From contig JAJTWR010000344.1 in NCBI GenBank assembly GCA_021613335.1, forward strand, positions 387,501 through 451,500: a stretch of DNA of 64,000 nucleotides, read 5' to 3'. The translations under genes and the position numbers were made by a program. Source of the stretch: Whitmania pigra (lineage: Eukaryota; Annelida; Clitellata; Hirudinida; Haemopidae). The notes under the pieces were generated by a model, which was not told where the DNA came from, ran no database searches, and saw only the letters and a list, made by a program, of their open reading frames with translations. Below, piece after piece: positions 22,921 through 34,679 of this stretch (the stretch's first letter is position 1; every line of letters starts with the position of its first letter).

Positions 22921-24067
22921 AGATAGATGTACTGAATTAGACTTCAATGACATCATCAGCTACTTTGCCACACGGAAATCTAGATAAATATCTGGACTGT
23001 TATTATAACTGTTATAAATTCATTCATTCTTTCTGACATTGGACATGATTTAAGCCATATTTACTTGGTTATATTATAATTTTATTTTACAAGAAAGTAT
23101 CATCTTTTAAGACTGAGTCCCGAAAGTCTGAATATCTCTTGGACTTTGATGTTGGTAATCATTCCGAACACCAAGCGTTTTATTTTCTTTAATAACCCGA
23201 ATAGTGTTGTGGTCTATGGCTCTTCTGCTTATGAAATAAAATAAATAAATAATCAGAGTGGTTAAGTTAATGAAATATTAATAAATACACGTCTTGTAAA
23301 TGTAAATGTATAAAAAAAATTAATATAAGTAATTTATGAAACGAGGCTTGAAATGGATTACAGCAAAATTCTATTACTCGGTATTTATTACTGAAGTTCC
23401 ATGGTACCGATGTAAATACTTTTAAAAAATTTAACAAAACAGAATATTACACTATCACTGGGTTAGAAGGTTTCACTTCTAGACATGTATTTCATTCTCC
23501 GGTCCCGGCCGAAAATCTCTTCCCTGTCGATTCCTAACGCTAGATCAATTGCTTAGCGCTGCATGGTTTCTCTGATGGAAATTAGACAATGTCGATATCG
23601 ACTCGTTGTGGCTGCCTTCATTTTATGCATAAATAAATATATATCTTGACTTCACACCTAACACTAAAAAACGATAACGACTTGCCCAAACAAATCTACT
23701 TGTACAAGAGCATATAACAATTCAGCTTTCTACGACCAGTTCTATTTTGGGTTGGATGAGTTTAATAAATATGGAATTTTTCGCCAGAATTTATAAACAT
23801 GTATTAGGATTAGAAGTATTTAAACCACATATTTGCTAATTATTCATACTCGAAGTAATGTTTTTAGATTTTCTGAAAGTTTTATGATCATGCTTAAATT
23901 CATCATTAATTCCAAAATTTCCAATGGTTTCAAAAACTAAACATAAATGTGTAAATACTTGCGCTTCTTTTATGATAATCACTAATTTAAATAATACACA
24001 ATTTGAGATGGGGCGATAGAAAATTTATGTAACACCATAAAATGCCTACTGCGACGATCATTCACCT
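22921..24067. other. Intergenic, no gene seen
   Basis: AT-rich sequence downstream of the serpin. No exon, RNA gene or clear repeat was recognised. Confidence 0.4.
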
Positions 24068-25360
24068 TTATGTGACCGAGGCTACACTTGAAATTTGTGG
24101 AGGACGGAAAACACGACCAATAAAGTGAATGGCTGCAGTCCGTTCATCTAAAACCAAGAATAAAAATGGATGATCTGCTCTAAAAATTTTTGGAACATGT
24201 TGAACACCACTGTCTGCGATAGAATTTGAATAAGAGTTGGTCCCGGAACAAGTACTAGGTCCTATGGAAGACGAATTAATTTCTGGAGCATTACCTTCAT
24301 CAATTTCAAAGCACAGATGGTGGAAAACTCTGGAAAGAAAAAGTGAGTTTGTGCCGTCAAGACCTGAGAAATCGGCTTTGCCACTGATATATAGATTCTT
24401 GATGCCAAGTTTTACAAGTGCATCCCAGCATATGATGCCCAGCTCATATCGAAATTTTGGCAAATATACATCTACTAATTCTTCTTGTAGACGATCAAGC
24501 ATACTTTCTAGAACCGATCGGGTCAATTTCATTTCTAATCGTGTTATATAGTCGGTCTTTTTAGGTAAGAGTACAAGAAATTTCGAATTTCCGCATGCTA
24601 ATGGCAATTCCAACAGATCACAATCCAATTTCGAAATGAAAGCCATTCGGAAGCACCTCCTTTGATACATCATGGGGACTTGGGGTGCTTCTAAGTGAAG
24701 ATAAAATGGTAAACATGAAGTTTTCTTTTTGTCAAATGGATATAAAAATGAGAGTCGGGCATAAGTTGCACAAACTAGTAATATACTTGTATCTCTCTCG
24801 GCAATGCCCATTGGAAGGACATCTTTGATGCGTCCATGAGTCTTTTCTTCTGTCCATTGATTTATTTCTTTTCTTGCTAAATCTGGTCGATTTCTAAAAT
24901 CAACGTTTTTTATGCGTGTAATTTCATATTTTGAACATATTTTTTCATAATGAGCAGTCATCACGTGACCCTGTTGTGCAAAAAGTCTAACGGCGTATTC
25001 AAAGACACCGCCTTTCGGTTGAACCGACTTTGTCAAATCCCAGTGTAAAGCTGCAAATGCGGGAAGTAGTTGGCTTTCTTGTATTTCATGCAAATGAAGA
25101 GACTTGTGTAGTTCTTCTCTTGATGAACCATTGGCACCAATATGAAGCATTCCTAGACCAATTGAGACACTTACTGGTGCTATCACAAAGTTCCCAGGTC
25201 TTTTTCCGTCTTTAGCAAACTCTTGGTAAAGCTGTAACGAGAATTTATTGTGTGCTCTTGATAAGCAAAGAAGATGTGTTCTTGTTGTTTTGTTGCCTCT
25301 TGCAGATTCTGTACTTTCTGGTGTTGGACCGTCAATCATTTCGCTTTCTACTGAGCCCAT
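24068..25360 (-). CDS. Serpin-family protein, single exon
   Basis: The 430-residue ORF has the serpin order: 'NFVIAPVSVSIGLGMLHIGA' (residues 57-76, helix B/strand 6B region), 'INQWTEEKTHGRIKDVLP' (166-183), 'FDKKKT' (209-214), 'ADFSGLD' (329-335), a reactive-centre stretch from 'FEIDEGNAPE' (351-360) to about 388, then 'ADHPFLFLV' (395-403) and 'FIGRVFRP' (413-420). Length is usual for the family (350-430). No signal peptide is seen, suggesting an intracellular form. Oddities: the hinge that in inhibitors is rich in small residues (EEGTEAAAA) reads EIDEGNAPEINSSSIGPS, the loop is long and Ser-rich, and the usual Trp after strand 3A is missing. A non-inhibitory serpin is therefore more likely. 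The N-terminal 30 residues are unlike serpins, and an upstream exon cannot be excluded. The gene has no introns, unlike PES1 and ADH5 nearby. Confidence 0.85.
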   Translation of the reverse strand: MGSVESEMIDGPTPESTESARGNKTTRTHLLCLSRAHNKFSLQLYQEFAKDGKRPGNFVIAPVSVSIGLGMLHIGANGSSREELHKSLHLHEIQESQLLPAFAALHWDLTKSVQPKGGVFEYAVRLFAQQGHVMTAHYEKICSKYEITRIKNVDFRNRPDLARKEINQWTEEKTHGRIKDVLPMGIAERDTSILLVCATYARLSFLYPFDKKKTSCLPFYLHLEAPQVPMMYQRRCFRMAFISKLDCDLLELPLACGNSKFLVLLPKKTDYITRLEMKLTRSVLESMLDRLQEELVDVYLPKFRYELGIICWDALVKLGIKNLYISGKADFSGLDGTNSLFLSRVFHHLCFEIDEGNAPEINSSSIGPSTCSGTNSYSNSIADSGVQHVPKIFRADHPFLFLVLDERTAAIHFIGRVFRPPQISSVASVT

Positions 25361-26595
25361 GGCAATCGATTTATATTTCCCAGAAACGTTTCCTGATGTA
25401 GAAATCAGTTCTGATATTGTTAATAGTTATATTGCAGACATTATTTACACAAATATTCTTTGTGATAAGACACTTGGGTATTTCATTATCTATTGGATCA
25501 TCTGAAGCAAAGACATTTTTCAGACCTTTTATATCATGTATAAAATAATTGCAGCATATATTTTATTATGCATTTAATGTATAAAACATATATAATACAT
25601 TTAATAATAAACAAGAATAAGTGATAGAAAATAAATACAAAAATGCATAATAACTTGATAATACAATAGACCAAACTAACCTAATTCAAATTATTGTATG
25701 TAGTATCCTTCAACAAGCGCCACCAGAATAAAGACACATATTTCGATGCGGGATAAAGCCTTGAAGCAAGTAGTTTAAATCGCGCACGTTATCAAAATTT
25801 TCTCTATAAGCATTCAGCAGTTCTGATTTTTATGATTTATTAACATTCCTTAATAATTTCAGCTAATAAGATTAGTATATCAGAACTTGTTAAGGCATAA
25901 TAACAAACAATTTAATTTAGAAAGAACTGTTCGAAATAAAGGAAGAGACTGCAAACAGTGTCTGCTATCAATGCGTCCCAAAAATCGATAGCACCACGAA
26001 TGTTCCACAAGCGCAGGCTCACGAGGACATTGACACTACAGCTTAAGTGGACGATTGTAATGATGTTTAAATCATTACTTTGGATTCATTGCTTTTTGCT
26101 TACTGTATGCGCAAACTAGCATGCTGCTAATTACACCCAAATAAAATTCTTGTGCACCTTTGATAGTTGGATTATTAATAATGTTTCTATTTAGCTATTG
26201 TAAGACTGAATTGCATTACTGTGATAATCATATTTTCTTTTAAGCAACTAGAACTCAAACTTTAAAATATATGAAACATTTACAGATTTTGTGATTTTTA
26301 CAAGTGATTTGAGTAACACACGATGATAACGACTCATTATTTAAATAAATAATTTAATTTAATAAATAGTGATTTACACTGAGTCAATTAAGTTGTTTAA
26401 ATTCGAAATTATTATTATCGCTTAGTTTTAATGAAATGTCAAATTAATAAATTTTACATTGTTACATATAGCTTTCGGTAGTAGTGTGGGTCAAAAATTA
26501 ATGTCACATTTTTTATTAAAATTAACTAAAGCAATGGTCACTTTAACCAAATTTATATTTTATGAAGTTAAAACGATATATGTGACCTACTTTCG
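25361..26595. other. Region upstream of the serpin, no gene seen
   Basis: AT-rich sequence with short unconvincing frames. Any serpin promoter would lie here, but I see no defensible element. Confidence 0.35.
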
Positions 26596-26599
26596 GAAA

Positions 26600-26690
26600 A
26601 CATCTGTCCAATCATAGCGCCTAAATTATCTATACATGAATATTAATCAGCCCGCCGTCTTTCTATGCACGGATTTGTAAATACGAAAAT
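26600..26690 (-). repeat. Dispersed repeat copy
   Basis: 'ctgtccaatcatagcgccta' onwards through 'gaatattaatcagccc' matches the reverse complement of 63870-63930. From 26690 to 27955 there is AT-rich sequence with no recognised gene. Confidence 0.55.
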
Positions 26691-27959
26691 GGGAGGATCA
26701 GCAAAGAGGGGAAGCTATGTTCTGTCACAAAAAGCGATGTGCTATAATTTGTTAACTTATAATGTCCTTTAAGAAATTAATGCAATTGTTATTTAATTAT
26801 TTTGTTATAATGACAGAAGATTTTGTCCATTATGATATGACATCAAACCTTAGAATTAAAGAACCTTAAAGTTTGCTAAATATAAAATGAAAAAAATTAT
26901 CTTAGAATTAATATGTAATGATTCCAAGAAAGCCCTTAAGGACATCATGGATTTTGAAATCGTTTAGAAAAATCTTTCCGAATGTGGCAAGGGTGTAGTG
27001 TAACTGTATATACAAAGACCATCAGAAGAATAAATGTTGAACACATGAATTGTTGACTCGAGTTGAGAAGGAATAATATCTCGTTAAGTTCATGAAACGT
27101 AAACAAACATGGCGCTCGGAGCCCGCGTCTCTAATTATGCAAGTGGGACAAAGTTCCTGTGTCCAACAAGGGAGTGGCCACATGCCTTTTTTTTTTGAAA
27201 ACCTGAAGGTTTTTTAATCATTTTTTTAAATATGAGCTCCTGCTGCAGAGATAAGCTTCATAATTTTTGATGTTTTTTATTGTCAATGCATATGGTTTAT
27301 GTTTACATGTTGTCATAAATAGTACAGCTTGCTAGTCAGTTACATGTTGGATTAAATTTATGGATGTCTCCCTTTCTTTACAAAGTCTTTGAAGATGCTT
27401 TCAAGTTATCTTATTAAGTAACTTTTAGCTAATACGTATGTAGTTACGGGAACTTTACAAGCTTCTTACATGCCACTTATAAAACCTCCAGGCATGCATT
27501 TTCCATTTTCTACTGTGTATTGGGACAACCAGCAGTCAATTCATGGTGGCAATGTTTGTTGTTGCTAATGAAACAAGTGCTGATAGCTATGAAGCATTGA
27601 GTATCATTACACTATTTCTATCCTTTTTGTAATTCCCATTCCTTCATGATGAATGGATATGAGGCTCAAATGACATCTGTGAAGCAATTGTTTCCAGGCA
27701 ATTTATGTGTTGGTCAAATATTGATTTATTTTCTAGGATTTGTTTTCAAAAATGCATATGGTTTATGGCCGTAACGATTGTATGCTTTCTGTATTTGTGT
27801 AAGTTCCATCGCTCATTGCCATGGAACCGATGGATTTCTAGGCATAAAAACAGTGTTTCAAGACACCAACGACAAATAATGCTGTATCTGAATGTGACTA
27901 GATTTATAGCATATACAGAATTTTGTTGTTTTCTTGATATCAGAAAATACCCAACTCCC

Positions 27960-28080
27960 TAGGGGGCGTCCATAAAGTACGTTGCGCTCGAGGAGAGGGG
28001 GGAGTCTAAGAAAGTGTGACAGTTTGTGACAGAGGGAAGGGGGAGTTAACCTAGGTGTGACGTCACACAAATTAGAAAAT
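27960..28080. repeat. DNA-transposon terminus of 'gtccataaagtacgt' type
   Basis: 'agggggcgtccataaagtac' then G-rich sequence and 'gtgacgtcacac' has the look of a common non-autonomous DNA-transposon end (from memory of similar ends in animal genomes). The partner end was not found. Confidence 0.35.
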
Positions 28081-28341
28081 TTTTTTAAAAAATTTATAAT
28101 AAATTTTTTAAATGTTGATTCTATATAATCTTTGGGAATGAAGCTCCGAAAATCAAGATTAGCTTTTGTTTCAGTCAGATCGTTTATCGCTCAGTATTTC
28201 TATCGGTGCCAGTCAAACTGATCCGTTCATAGAACGAATCACACACCAAACATATCGACGGAAGTTATCAACCACATTGTCACATTTGGAAGAGTTATCA
28301 TCAATTTCAGGACCTAACTAAGTTTGTTTCTTGAGCCACAA

Positions 28342-28735
28342 TGGGCACCCGTCATAACAGCCCGGCGACAAAATAGCCCCGACAAAACAACCCCGTCAAA
28401 ATAACCCAAGACAAAACAGCCCCGTGACAAAATAGCTCCGTCAAAACGGCCCCGTCAGTATAGCCAGTCGACAAAATAGCGGTAGAATTGGTTCTTTGTG
28501 GATTTGTTACATGTCCACATGACGTGATGATAAGGTGAGGATAGTTTATATTAAATACCAATTTAAAAAGTAAGGAAGTAGCCGGAATCCTAATAATATT
28601 TTAGACGATAAATCTTTAAACCACTAATTTCGAATTAAATTTGGAACAAGTTATCGGTTAACGTATTCAACTCACAAAATTTTTTCCAACTACATTGACG
28701 GGGCTATTTTGACAGGTCACCGTGATGAACGTGAT
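28342..28735. mobile_element. MULE-like element copy with GACAAAATAGCCCC repeats
   Basis: Left end 'ggcacccgtcataacagccc'. It is followed by about seven degenerate units of (GT)GACAAAATAGCCCC (28365-28480) and then a unique body ('gaattggttctttgtgg', 'cacatgacgtgatgataagg', 'aagtagccg.aatccta'). It closes at 28690-28725 with inverted 'gacggggctattttgaca'. The body is shared with 35998-37101. No 9-bp duplication is visible at this copy. Confidence 0.7.
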
Positions 28736-29049
28736 GCGACTTTTTTGTCGTCTGCCTGGTGTCGTGTTTAACCGAGCTTATTTACATCGAGAACAACGAA
28801 AAGCGGATGCGCACCCGCGACGTCACAAAAACAAATTAATGTTTTATTAACGTCCGTTACATATCTAGGTGATTAGGACGATGCTCCCGCAGCGGGGTTT
28901 GAACCCCGTGCTGCCATAGGGAGATAGGTACTTCCTACACATTGTAGTGACAACACATATCTGATGCTCTGGCAAAAGCCACCACTGAAAGCTGGATCCA
29001 GCGTCTATCAAGGATGTCAAAAGGTCCGTGGCCCGCAACATCATCCAAC

Positions 29050-29640
29050 CAGTGATGGGTAAAATCACGTTCAGAGTGATTGGAAATCAAAATCAAGATC
29101 AAGAGAAGACGCGCGAAGCCAACATTACAAGACCATAGAGAAACTTGCGTCGACTAAGAGCAAGTTCCAATGTGTCTAAAGGAGGTCCTTATTTCCAGAC
29201 TCCGAGTTGGAAAACTCCGAGCTCTGAAAACCTGTTTCTCTTAAAACATCATCCCGACGGAAAGTGCAAGGCGTGCCCTCAGGAAGATGAAAATATACAG
29301 CATTTCCTCATGGAGTGTCCGGCCCAATCTGCCCCGAGGAAAGAAATCAGACTCAATACAAATCTATCTGATATGAGTTCCTTGCTTAGCAATCCAGCGA
29401 GTGTGGACATCATATAGATGGATTTGCAAAATCGGAGTCAATTACTTTAGTGATTTTTATTTAAACTTTATTTAACTTATTATTTCATCCCTATTATTAC
29501 GCTATTACATATTATTAATTTTCCATAACTAACACTAACTAAAAAGTCGAAATCATCCTAATTACGCAAGGACTTTAATCAAATAAATAAATAAAAATAA
29601 AGAATCACGTTCCTTTAGCTCCGAGCCGCGACTCGGGTGC
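29050..29640. repeat. hAT-like terminus split by a LINE
   Basis: 'cagtgatgggtaaaatcac' starts at 29050 and the sequence resumes at 29603 with 'aatcacgttcctttagctcc' after a LINE flanked by a 10-bp duplication. Only one end of the DNA element is recognised. Confidence 0.4.
29073..29602 (+). mobile_element. 5'-truncated LINE with 10-bp TSD
   Basis: The plus-strand frame 29145-29417 ends an ORF2: 'CKACPQEDENIQHFLMECP' is a CCHC-type C-terminal knuckle (C-x2-C-x8-H-x4-C). The 3'UTR ends in 'aaggactttaatcaaataaa' and (AAAT)n. The duplication 'aatcacgttc' lies at 29063-29072 and 29603-29612. A divergent minus-strand relative is at 38500-38940, and the tail recurs at 1381 and 14030. Confidence 0.8.
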
Positions 29641-29653
29641 CGGCCCGACTATC

Positions 29654-30110
29654 TGTAGGCGTGGTCGGACCAAATATCTTATTCTTAACATTTTACTTCA
29701 ATAGTCCAATAAAACTGTTAACCAAAACCGTTGATTTGATCGATAAATAAACGCATCGACGGGAATCGAAATTACTAATTGGTGATCCCGACATCGCACA
29801 CAGCAACATAATCCCCGGCGATGGATCTTTCACAGCCCATGTCCGAATACTCGCTTCGCACATCAACTTTGGGATTTCAGGTCGGTGATTTCACTTCTCC
29901 TGCTTCAAGGTCATACGAATTCTCACTTCTCCATCAAGTTCCATCAACGGTCGTGATCCCAGTCTCAGTGAATCTTCCCTAGCAACATACTTCGGTCATT
30001 TTCACTTTCGAAGCTACATTAGAGCACATGGACTCAACAACCAGTCAACCAACAACTCAGCTTCGAATTCATCAAGACTCCATCTCCCAGGCGGCTGTAG
30101 TGACAGGTAC
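29654..30110 (+). mobile_element. Possible solo 5' LTR plus primer-binding site and leader
   Basis: A stretch starting 'tgtaggcgtggtcgg', with 'aataaac' and ending 'aaattacta', is followed by 'ttggtgatcccgacatcg'. That resembles the TGGTGA.CCCGAC primer-binding site of CsRn1-like Gypsy elements. An ATG frame at 29822 is short (about 53 codons). No second LTR or pol is present. This is inference from motif layout only. Confidence 0.35.
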
Positions 30111-30439
30111 TACATAAACATTTCATAGTATTGTAATATTTGAATCGACCTATCACGTCTGTCTAATTAATTAGGTTGAGAACGCTAATCGGGTTAGTTG
30201 TTTGTCAAAACAGTTTGTAGTTTAAAGGCAACATGGAGTTAAACAAACATTTAAACTATTCAAAAATTCGAGTTTGCACAAATGTCCAGTCTTTGTAGGT
30301 GTGCAAGTGTGCACCAATAGCTGTACTCAAACCAACATAACCAGGCAAACTTTGCAAATGCAAAAATTCCACTTATAAAAACAGACATCAGAACCAAAAC
30401 AACCTAATTCCGTTGGAGGAACACTTACTCAAAACGTAT

Positions 30440-31085
30440 AGTGACGCCCTCCGCCATGAGTCTCTACAGGAAAGGGCAAACATCACGGCGGTGTCTCTGC
30501 CGACCAATCCCTTTTGCTCGGAGTCTTCTTCGTTCGAGTTGTGAGGGAAGCGAGAAAACGATCAGCGCCCAACTAAGTTTCCTATCTTCTATACAAAAGA
30601 TGTTCCAAGACACTATAACTGCTGCATTCTCTCATCCAGAGAGCGTGGGCGTTGATGGGTGAAAAAAGGCGGAGGGCATCTACATTCCAAAGGAGAAAGA
30701 CTCCAATGGTCTGAGTCAATTCAGACCAATATCACTATTGAATGTAGAGGGGAAAATATTGTTCTTTATTATGGCATCGAGGCTCACGGAGTTCGTCAAA
30801 AGGTGAAAAACAGATAGCGTGCAACACGAAGAATGAGAGTTTTCGCAGTAGCTCCAGTCCAGGCAGCAGTGACCGGCATAGTAAGGCCAACGAGTGCCTC
30901 CTTGGCAGAGGTAAGAGTTGGGTCCAGAAAGACAAAACCAACAGGGACATCCGGCTGATCACCGAATGCGGCCTGCCCCAAAAAAACACAAGGAGACTCA
31001 AAGGAGCGAAACGTTTGAAGACGGGGGAAACTCCTCTGAGGATCCCTGTCAGAGCTCCAAGGCAGAGTAACAAGTAACATCAGAA
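30440..31085 (+). pseudogene. Internally deleted REL-LINE copy
   Basis: Plus-strand 'GIYIPKEKDSNGLSQFRPIS' followed by 'LLNVEGKIFFFIMASRL' (about 30675-30800) is the N-terminal RT block of REL-type LINEs. Directly after 'EFVKR' the sequence jumps to the 3'UTR (30830-31075) with the hairpin-ended block seen at 8627-8741. Everything between RT motif 0/1 and the UTR is deleted. 31086-31367 holds no recognised gene apart from the PES1 3' flank. Confidence 0.75.
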
Positions 31086-31367
31086 CCAAAACAGCCTAAT
31101 CCTTCGCCAAAAACCAAATGAACTGGAGCAGAAACATGCAATCCAGATATGGTCATCCAGGTCATGACAACATTCAAAGTAGAAATACATTAATTAGGTT
31201 GCCAGATTATCAACATTACATTGACCAATCCAAGGGTTATCTGCGTAAGTAAGGTTCTCCAACAACAAATAAAAAGCAAGAGTTAAATAGAATATTTATG
31301 TACCACAAACACTCAAAATAGTTTTTTTAATTTGAATGAACAGGCTTTATGTGCTTCAGTCACCAAA

Positions 31368-34251
31368 TTAGCTCTTGACTTTGGATTTTGCAATATTTCT
31401 TCTTTTCTCTGCCAGTTTAGCAACCTGGATATTGCCAATAATTGTACATTTTATTTTTATTTTTTTGATGTTCAAAATAACAGGGCAAATACCTCTTTCT
31501 TATTCATCTTGTCCATGAACTTCAATTTCCGATACAATCTTATGTTCTTTTTGGGTATAGACATTTCAGCAAGCTTCCTTTCCTCATGCTTCATCTCTTC
31601 AGCTTTTCTGACTTCAATGTTTTTGCTAACAGTTTCAGGAACACCTTCAGAAACCTTCTGTAAGCAATAGTATTTGTAAGACCACCATAAGCTACTGAAC
31701 AAATTATTTTGAAAATTTATAATATTAATTAAAATATAAGCACTGACCTGCTTTTCAAACTTGTCACCTACTTTATTGTGTTCAGTTACATCTTCAAAAC
31801 AAATACCAGTTACATTATCAATCCTTTGAAGAAAATAACTCACAAACCATTCATTTCAGTATCCAAAATTATCTCAGCAGGGTTATAATCAACATTTTCT
31901 TCTTGAACAAAGGGAGATAAATGTGGAGGTAAAGCAACTCCTGGTGCATAATCAGATTCTGGAATCAATTTGTTTGCATTGATGCAATCTACAATCCACT
32001 GCGGTTGAACATAAATCCTTTGAAAAATCAATAAAATTTAGAATATCCACAATAAATTATTCCATTACCTTAAGGTAATCTTTAACTTTAAATTTTTAGG
32101 AGCAACAAATACAAATTGTTACCTTCCTATTGCCATGTTGTCTTTATTTAAGGGCCTATCAATAACTTGGTGAGTTATTCCCATGTCTGTTTCATCATAA
32201 CTACAACCCACTGGCTGCACTGATCTACACCAAGAAACTTGACCACCAAAGGATCTAGATTCAAAATTAATTTCAAAATTTATTACCTAAGGATCTAGAT
32301 TCAAAATTAATCAATTAATTTTAAAGAGTTGTAGTTGGTGCTTAGTCACTCACCTTATAATAAAGGTAAAAATTTCTCTGTCCACCTCTCTATTTAAGAA
32401 AAATTTCAGACCTTCAAACAAAGCTTTAAAACTATCTATCTCTTGGAGGTCTGAATCATTAAGCTAAAATAAAACAAAAGAAAGTAGCATGTCACGCATT
32501 TGAAATTATACACACAAAACAATTCTAAACCTCAATATCTTCATCACATATTGACTTTAATGGAACAGTCAAAGATGCAAGAGCCTTCAATAAAATATTT
32601 TTTAAATATTTATTTAAACTTTAGTATAGAAGAAAACTTACATCCATCATTTGTTCATAAGACACAAATCCTTGTACATCTTCTTTTTGAATCTGAAACA
32701 TCCCTAATAATAAGTAACACATACAAGCACCAATCAATTAAAACAGGAAACTTAACCTGTGGAGGATAATGAATTTCTAAAGACTTGTAAAGAGCAAAGT
32801 TGATGAAACCAAGTAGAACAACTGAGAACTCAACAAATGTGGACATGACTCTATAGTCAACTTCAGAGGGGTGCTACAAATTTAAATGTTTTTTAAATCA
32901 GATCTAAACATTGTCCAGTAGCTAAATAACTTACTTCGTAAGCAACATTATGTGGCATAAGCCATGTGATGATTTGACCCATGATATCCACTTGGAAATA
33001 ATATCCTTTGATGGATATGAACACCTAAAACAAACAACCACATAACATCAAGTCACAGAAAATATATATCATTAAAATCTAGTTTACCACCTTTCTCAAT
33101 GATCTTGAGGTAACAATGTAGTTCAGGAATTCAACTGAAAGAAAATTAGCATTACAGTTGCAACAATGTTATGACTAACACCTTCACTAATATTCAAATA
33201 CCTGTTAAACGTCTACATAATCCAATTTGTTCAGAATGCACCTTCATATTCTTCGGCATTTTAGCAAATAAAAAACAGAAGGAAAGGGCATCATCAAGGT
33301 CTCTCAATGCATCAACAAGTGTAGGGTACCTTAATTATTTAAAGGTTACATATCTGAATTGAATGCAGTAGTAAGATAACCTCAACCTTTCTTTCACAAT
33401 ATGATCGAGTGTTACTTGAGGCTTTTTCTGTCTCAATATCTTTTCTCTTGTTAGATCCTTCTTTTCAGATGCTTTTTTGAGTTTCTTTACAAATACCTTT
33501 GATAATCAAATGTACTAGTTAAATTTAACATTGTTTATTAATGAGCACTGCTTAGCTAAATGGTTAGGAAGCGCTCCTGCAATTGGAATATTCGCTGCCA
33601 CCATGAGAAGAGTAGTCTTAACCATTAGATCATTCTAATGTATGCACAGTCCATTTCTGTGCCAATTTAGTAACTTACATAGATTTCATCCACAATTAAT
33701 ATTAACTGTACCTTGTAAGCTCTGATGTTCTTTATAATAGGTTCATTTGCCAAAAATATAATGTCTTTTGTATAATAATATGTCACTGGAGCACTACTAC
33801 CCTTGCCTGCTTTCTTTGGGTGCTTAGGCTCGTGTGGATATATGCCTTTTAGAATGCACAACCTCCTGCAATAAAGGATTTAATGCAGAAAGGTGTTGTT
33901 ACTTTCAATTAGATCAAAAACCTTGACAGCTGAAAATTTCAGACCTCTACTGTAAATTGCAATACCACAACATACATAATATTATAAAACTTTACAGCTA
34001 TCATTTTAAGCAAAAATGCTTTACCTGAAGTCCAATAGGCTCAATTGAAGTTTCTTCAAAGCCTTACCCCTTGACATAAAAGCCACTGCAGCTCCACTTT
34101 CATTCTTAGTGCAATGTAAAAAAAAAAGATCAAATTCCAATTCAGTAGGGACTCAATACGACCCCTTTAATTGTAAATAATACATAAAATACGTGAAATA
34201 AATCAAGATTCAGCACAAGCAGCCAATTACCTTTGCTTTCTTTATCCCCAT
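31368..34251 (-). CDS. PES1: Pescadillo homologue, ribosome biogenesis factor (16 exons)
   Basis: Pescadillo is the core of the nucleolar PeBoW complex needed for 28S/5.8S rRNA maturation and 60S assembly. Coding exons, all in compatible phase with GT-AG introns of 56-215 bp, are 34251-34231, 34104-34025, 33865-33712, 33496-33387, 33329-33202, 33134-33091, 33024-32935, 32873-32757, 32692-32642, 32584-32531, 32463-32354, 32254-32123, 32017-31848, 31791-31748, 31657-31493 and 31424-31368. They total 508 codons plus stop. Family hallmarks are '[19 protein letters not shown]', '[20 protein letters not shown]' and '[14 protein letters not shown]' in the N-terminal domain (about 1-265). A BRCT domain follows (about 296-385, with '[11 protein letters not shown]', 'SFGGQVSW' and '[17 protein letters not shown]'), then '[13 protein letters not shown]' and a basic tail. 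The acidic insert of vertebrate PES1 is nearly absent. Intact. Confidence 0.97.
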
Positions 34252-34620
34252 CGTGACACGAATTTACAGAATATCACCCACTATCGAGTTTGTAAGCCTC
34301 AGATATAGAGCAACAAAACAAGAAATTGATTTTGAAAAATTAAGTTATAAATTTGATATCAATGTTAAAAAACATAAATAATGATTAATAAATAATAAAT
34401 TATTTTCATTATTTTATTAAATTTTAACTTATTTGAAAGAACCACTTAAAACGCTGAAAATGAGAATTAAAACTATTAAGTTTTTAACAGCTAAAAAAGC
34501 TAAAAATAAATAATACAATATAAAAAATAGACAACACTACAAAAGCGTCATTTCGTAAATGTATTTACCCATGGTTTTATATATTGATGCGCGGCTGAGA
34601 CTTAAGGTTGGAATGTTTTG
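34252..34620. promoter_or_regulatory. PES1 upstream flank, no defined element
   Basis: AT-rich sequence upstream of the PES1 start codon. The transcription start and any promoter must lie here, but no TATA box or other site can be argued from sequence alone. Confidence 0.3.
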
Positions 34621-34679
34621 AAGGGTTCTCTTACTCATCAAATATTCATGAGATTGTTATTTAGGTCAAGAAGCATGTA

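Noticed and set aside
27705..27962. 85-residue plus-strand ORF
   Set aside because: Composition looks random, there is no splice partner or motif, and it ends at a transposon-like terminus.
28365..28480. Short regularly spaced repeats resembling a CRISPR array
   Set aside because: Units are degenerate, 14-17 bp, with no true spacers, in an animal genome, and they form part of a transposon end.
31792..31847. A 20-nt intron (gtgagt..caaag) in PES1
   Set aside because: An ordinary 56-nt intron using donor 31847 and acceptor just above 31791 keeps the frame and matches neighbouring intron sizes.
31368..34251. Gene first suspected to be a DNA-repair BRCT protein such as Ku80
   Set aside because: Full exon reconstruction gives the Pescadillo N-terminal domain followed by a single BRCT.
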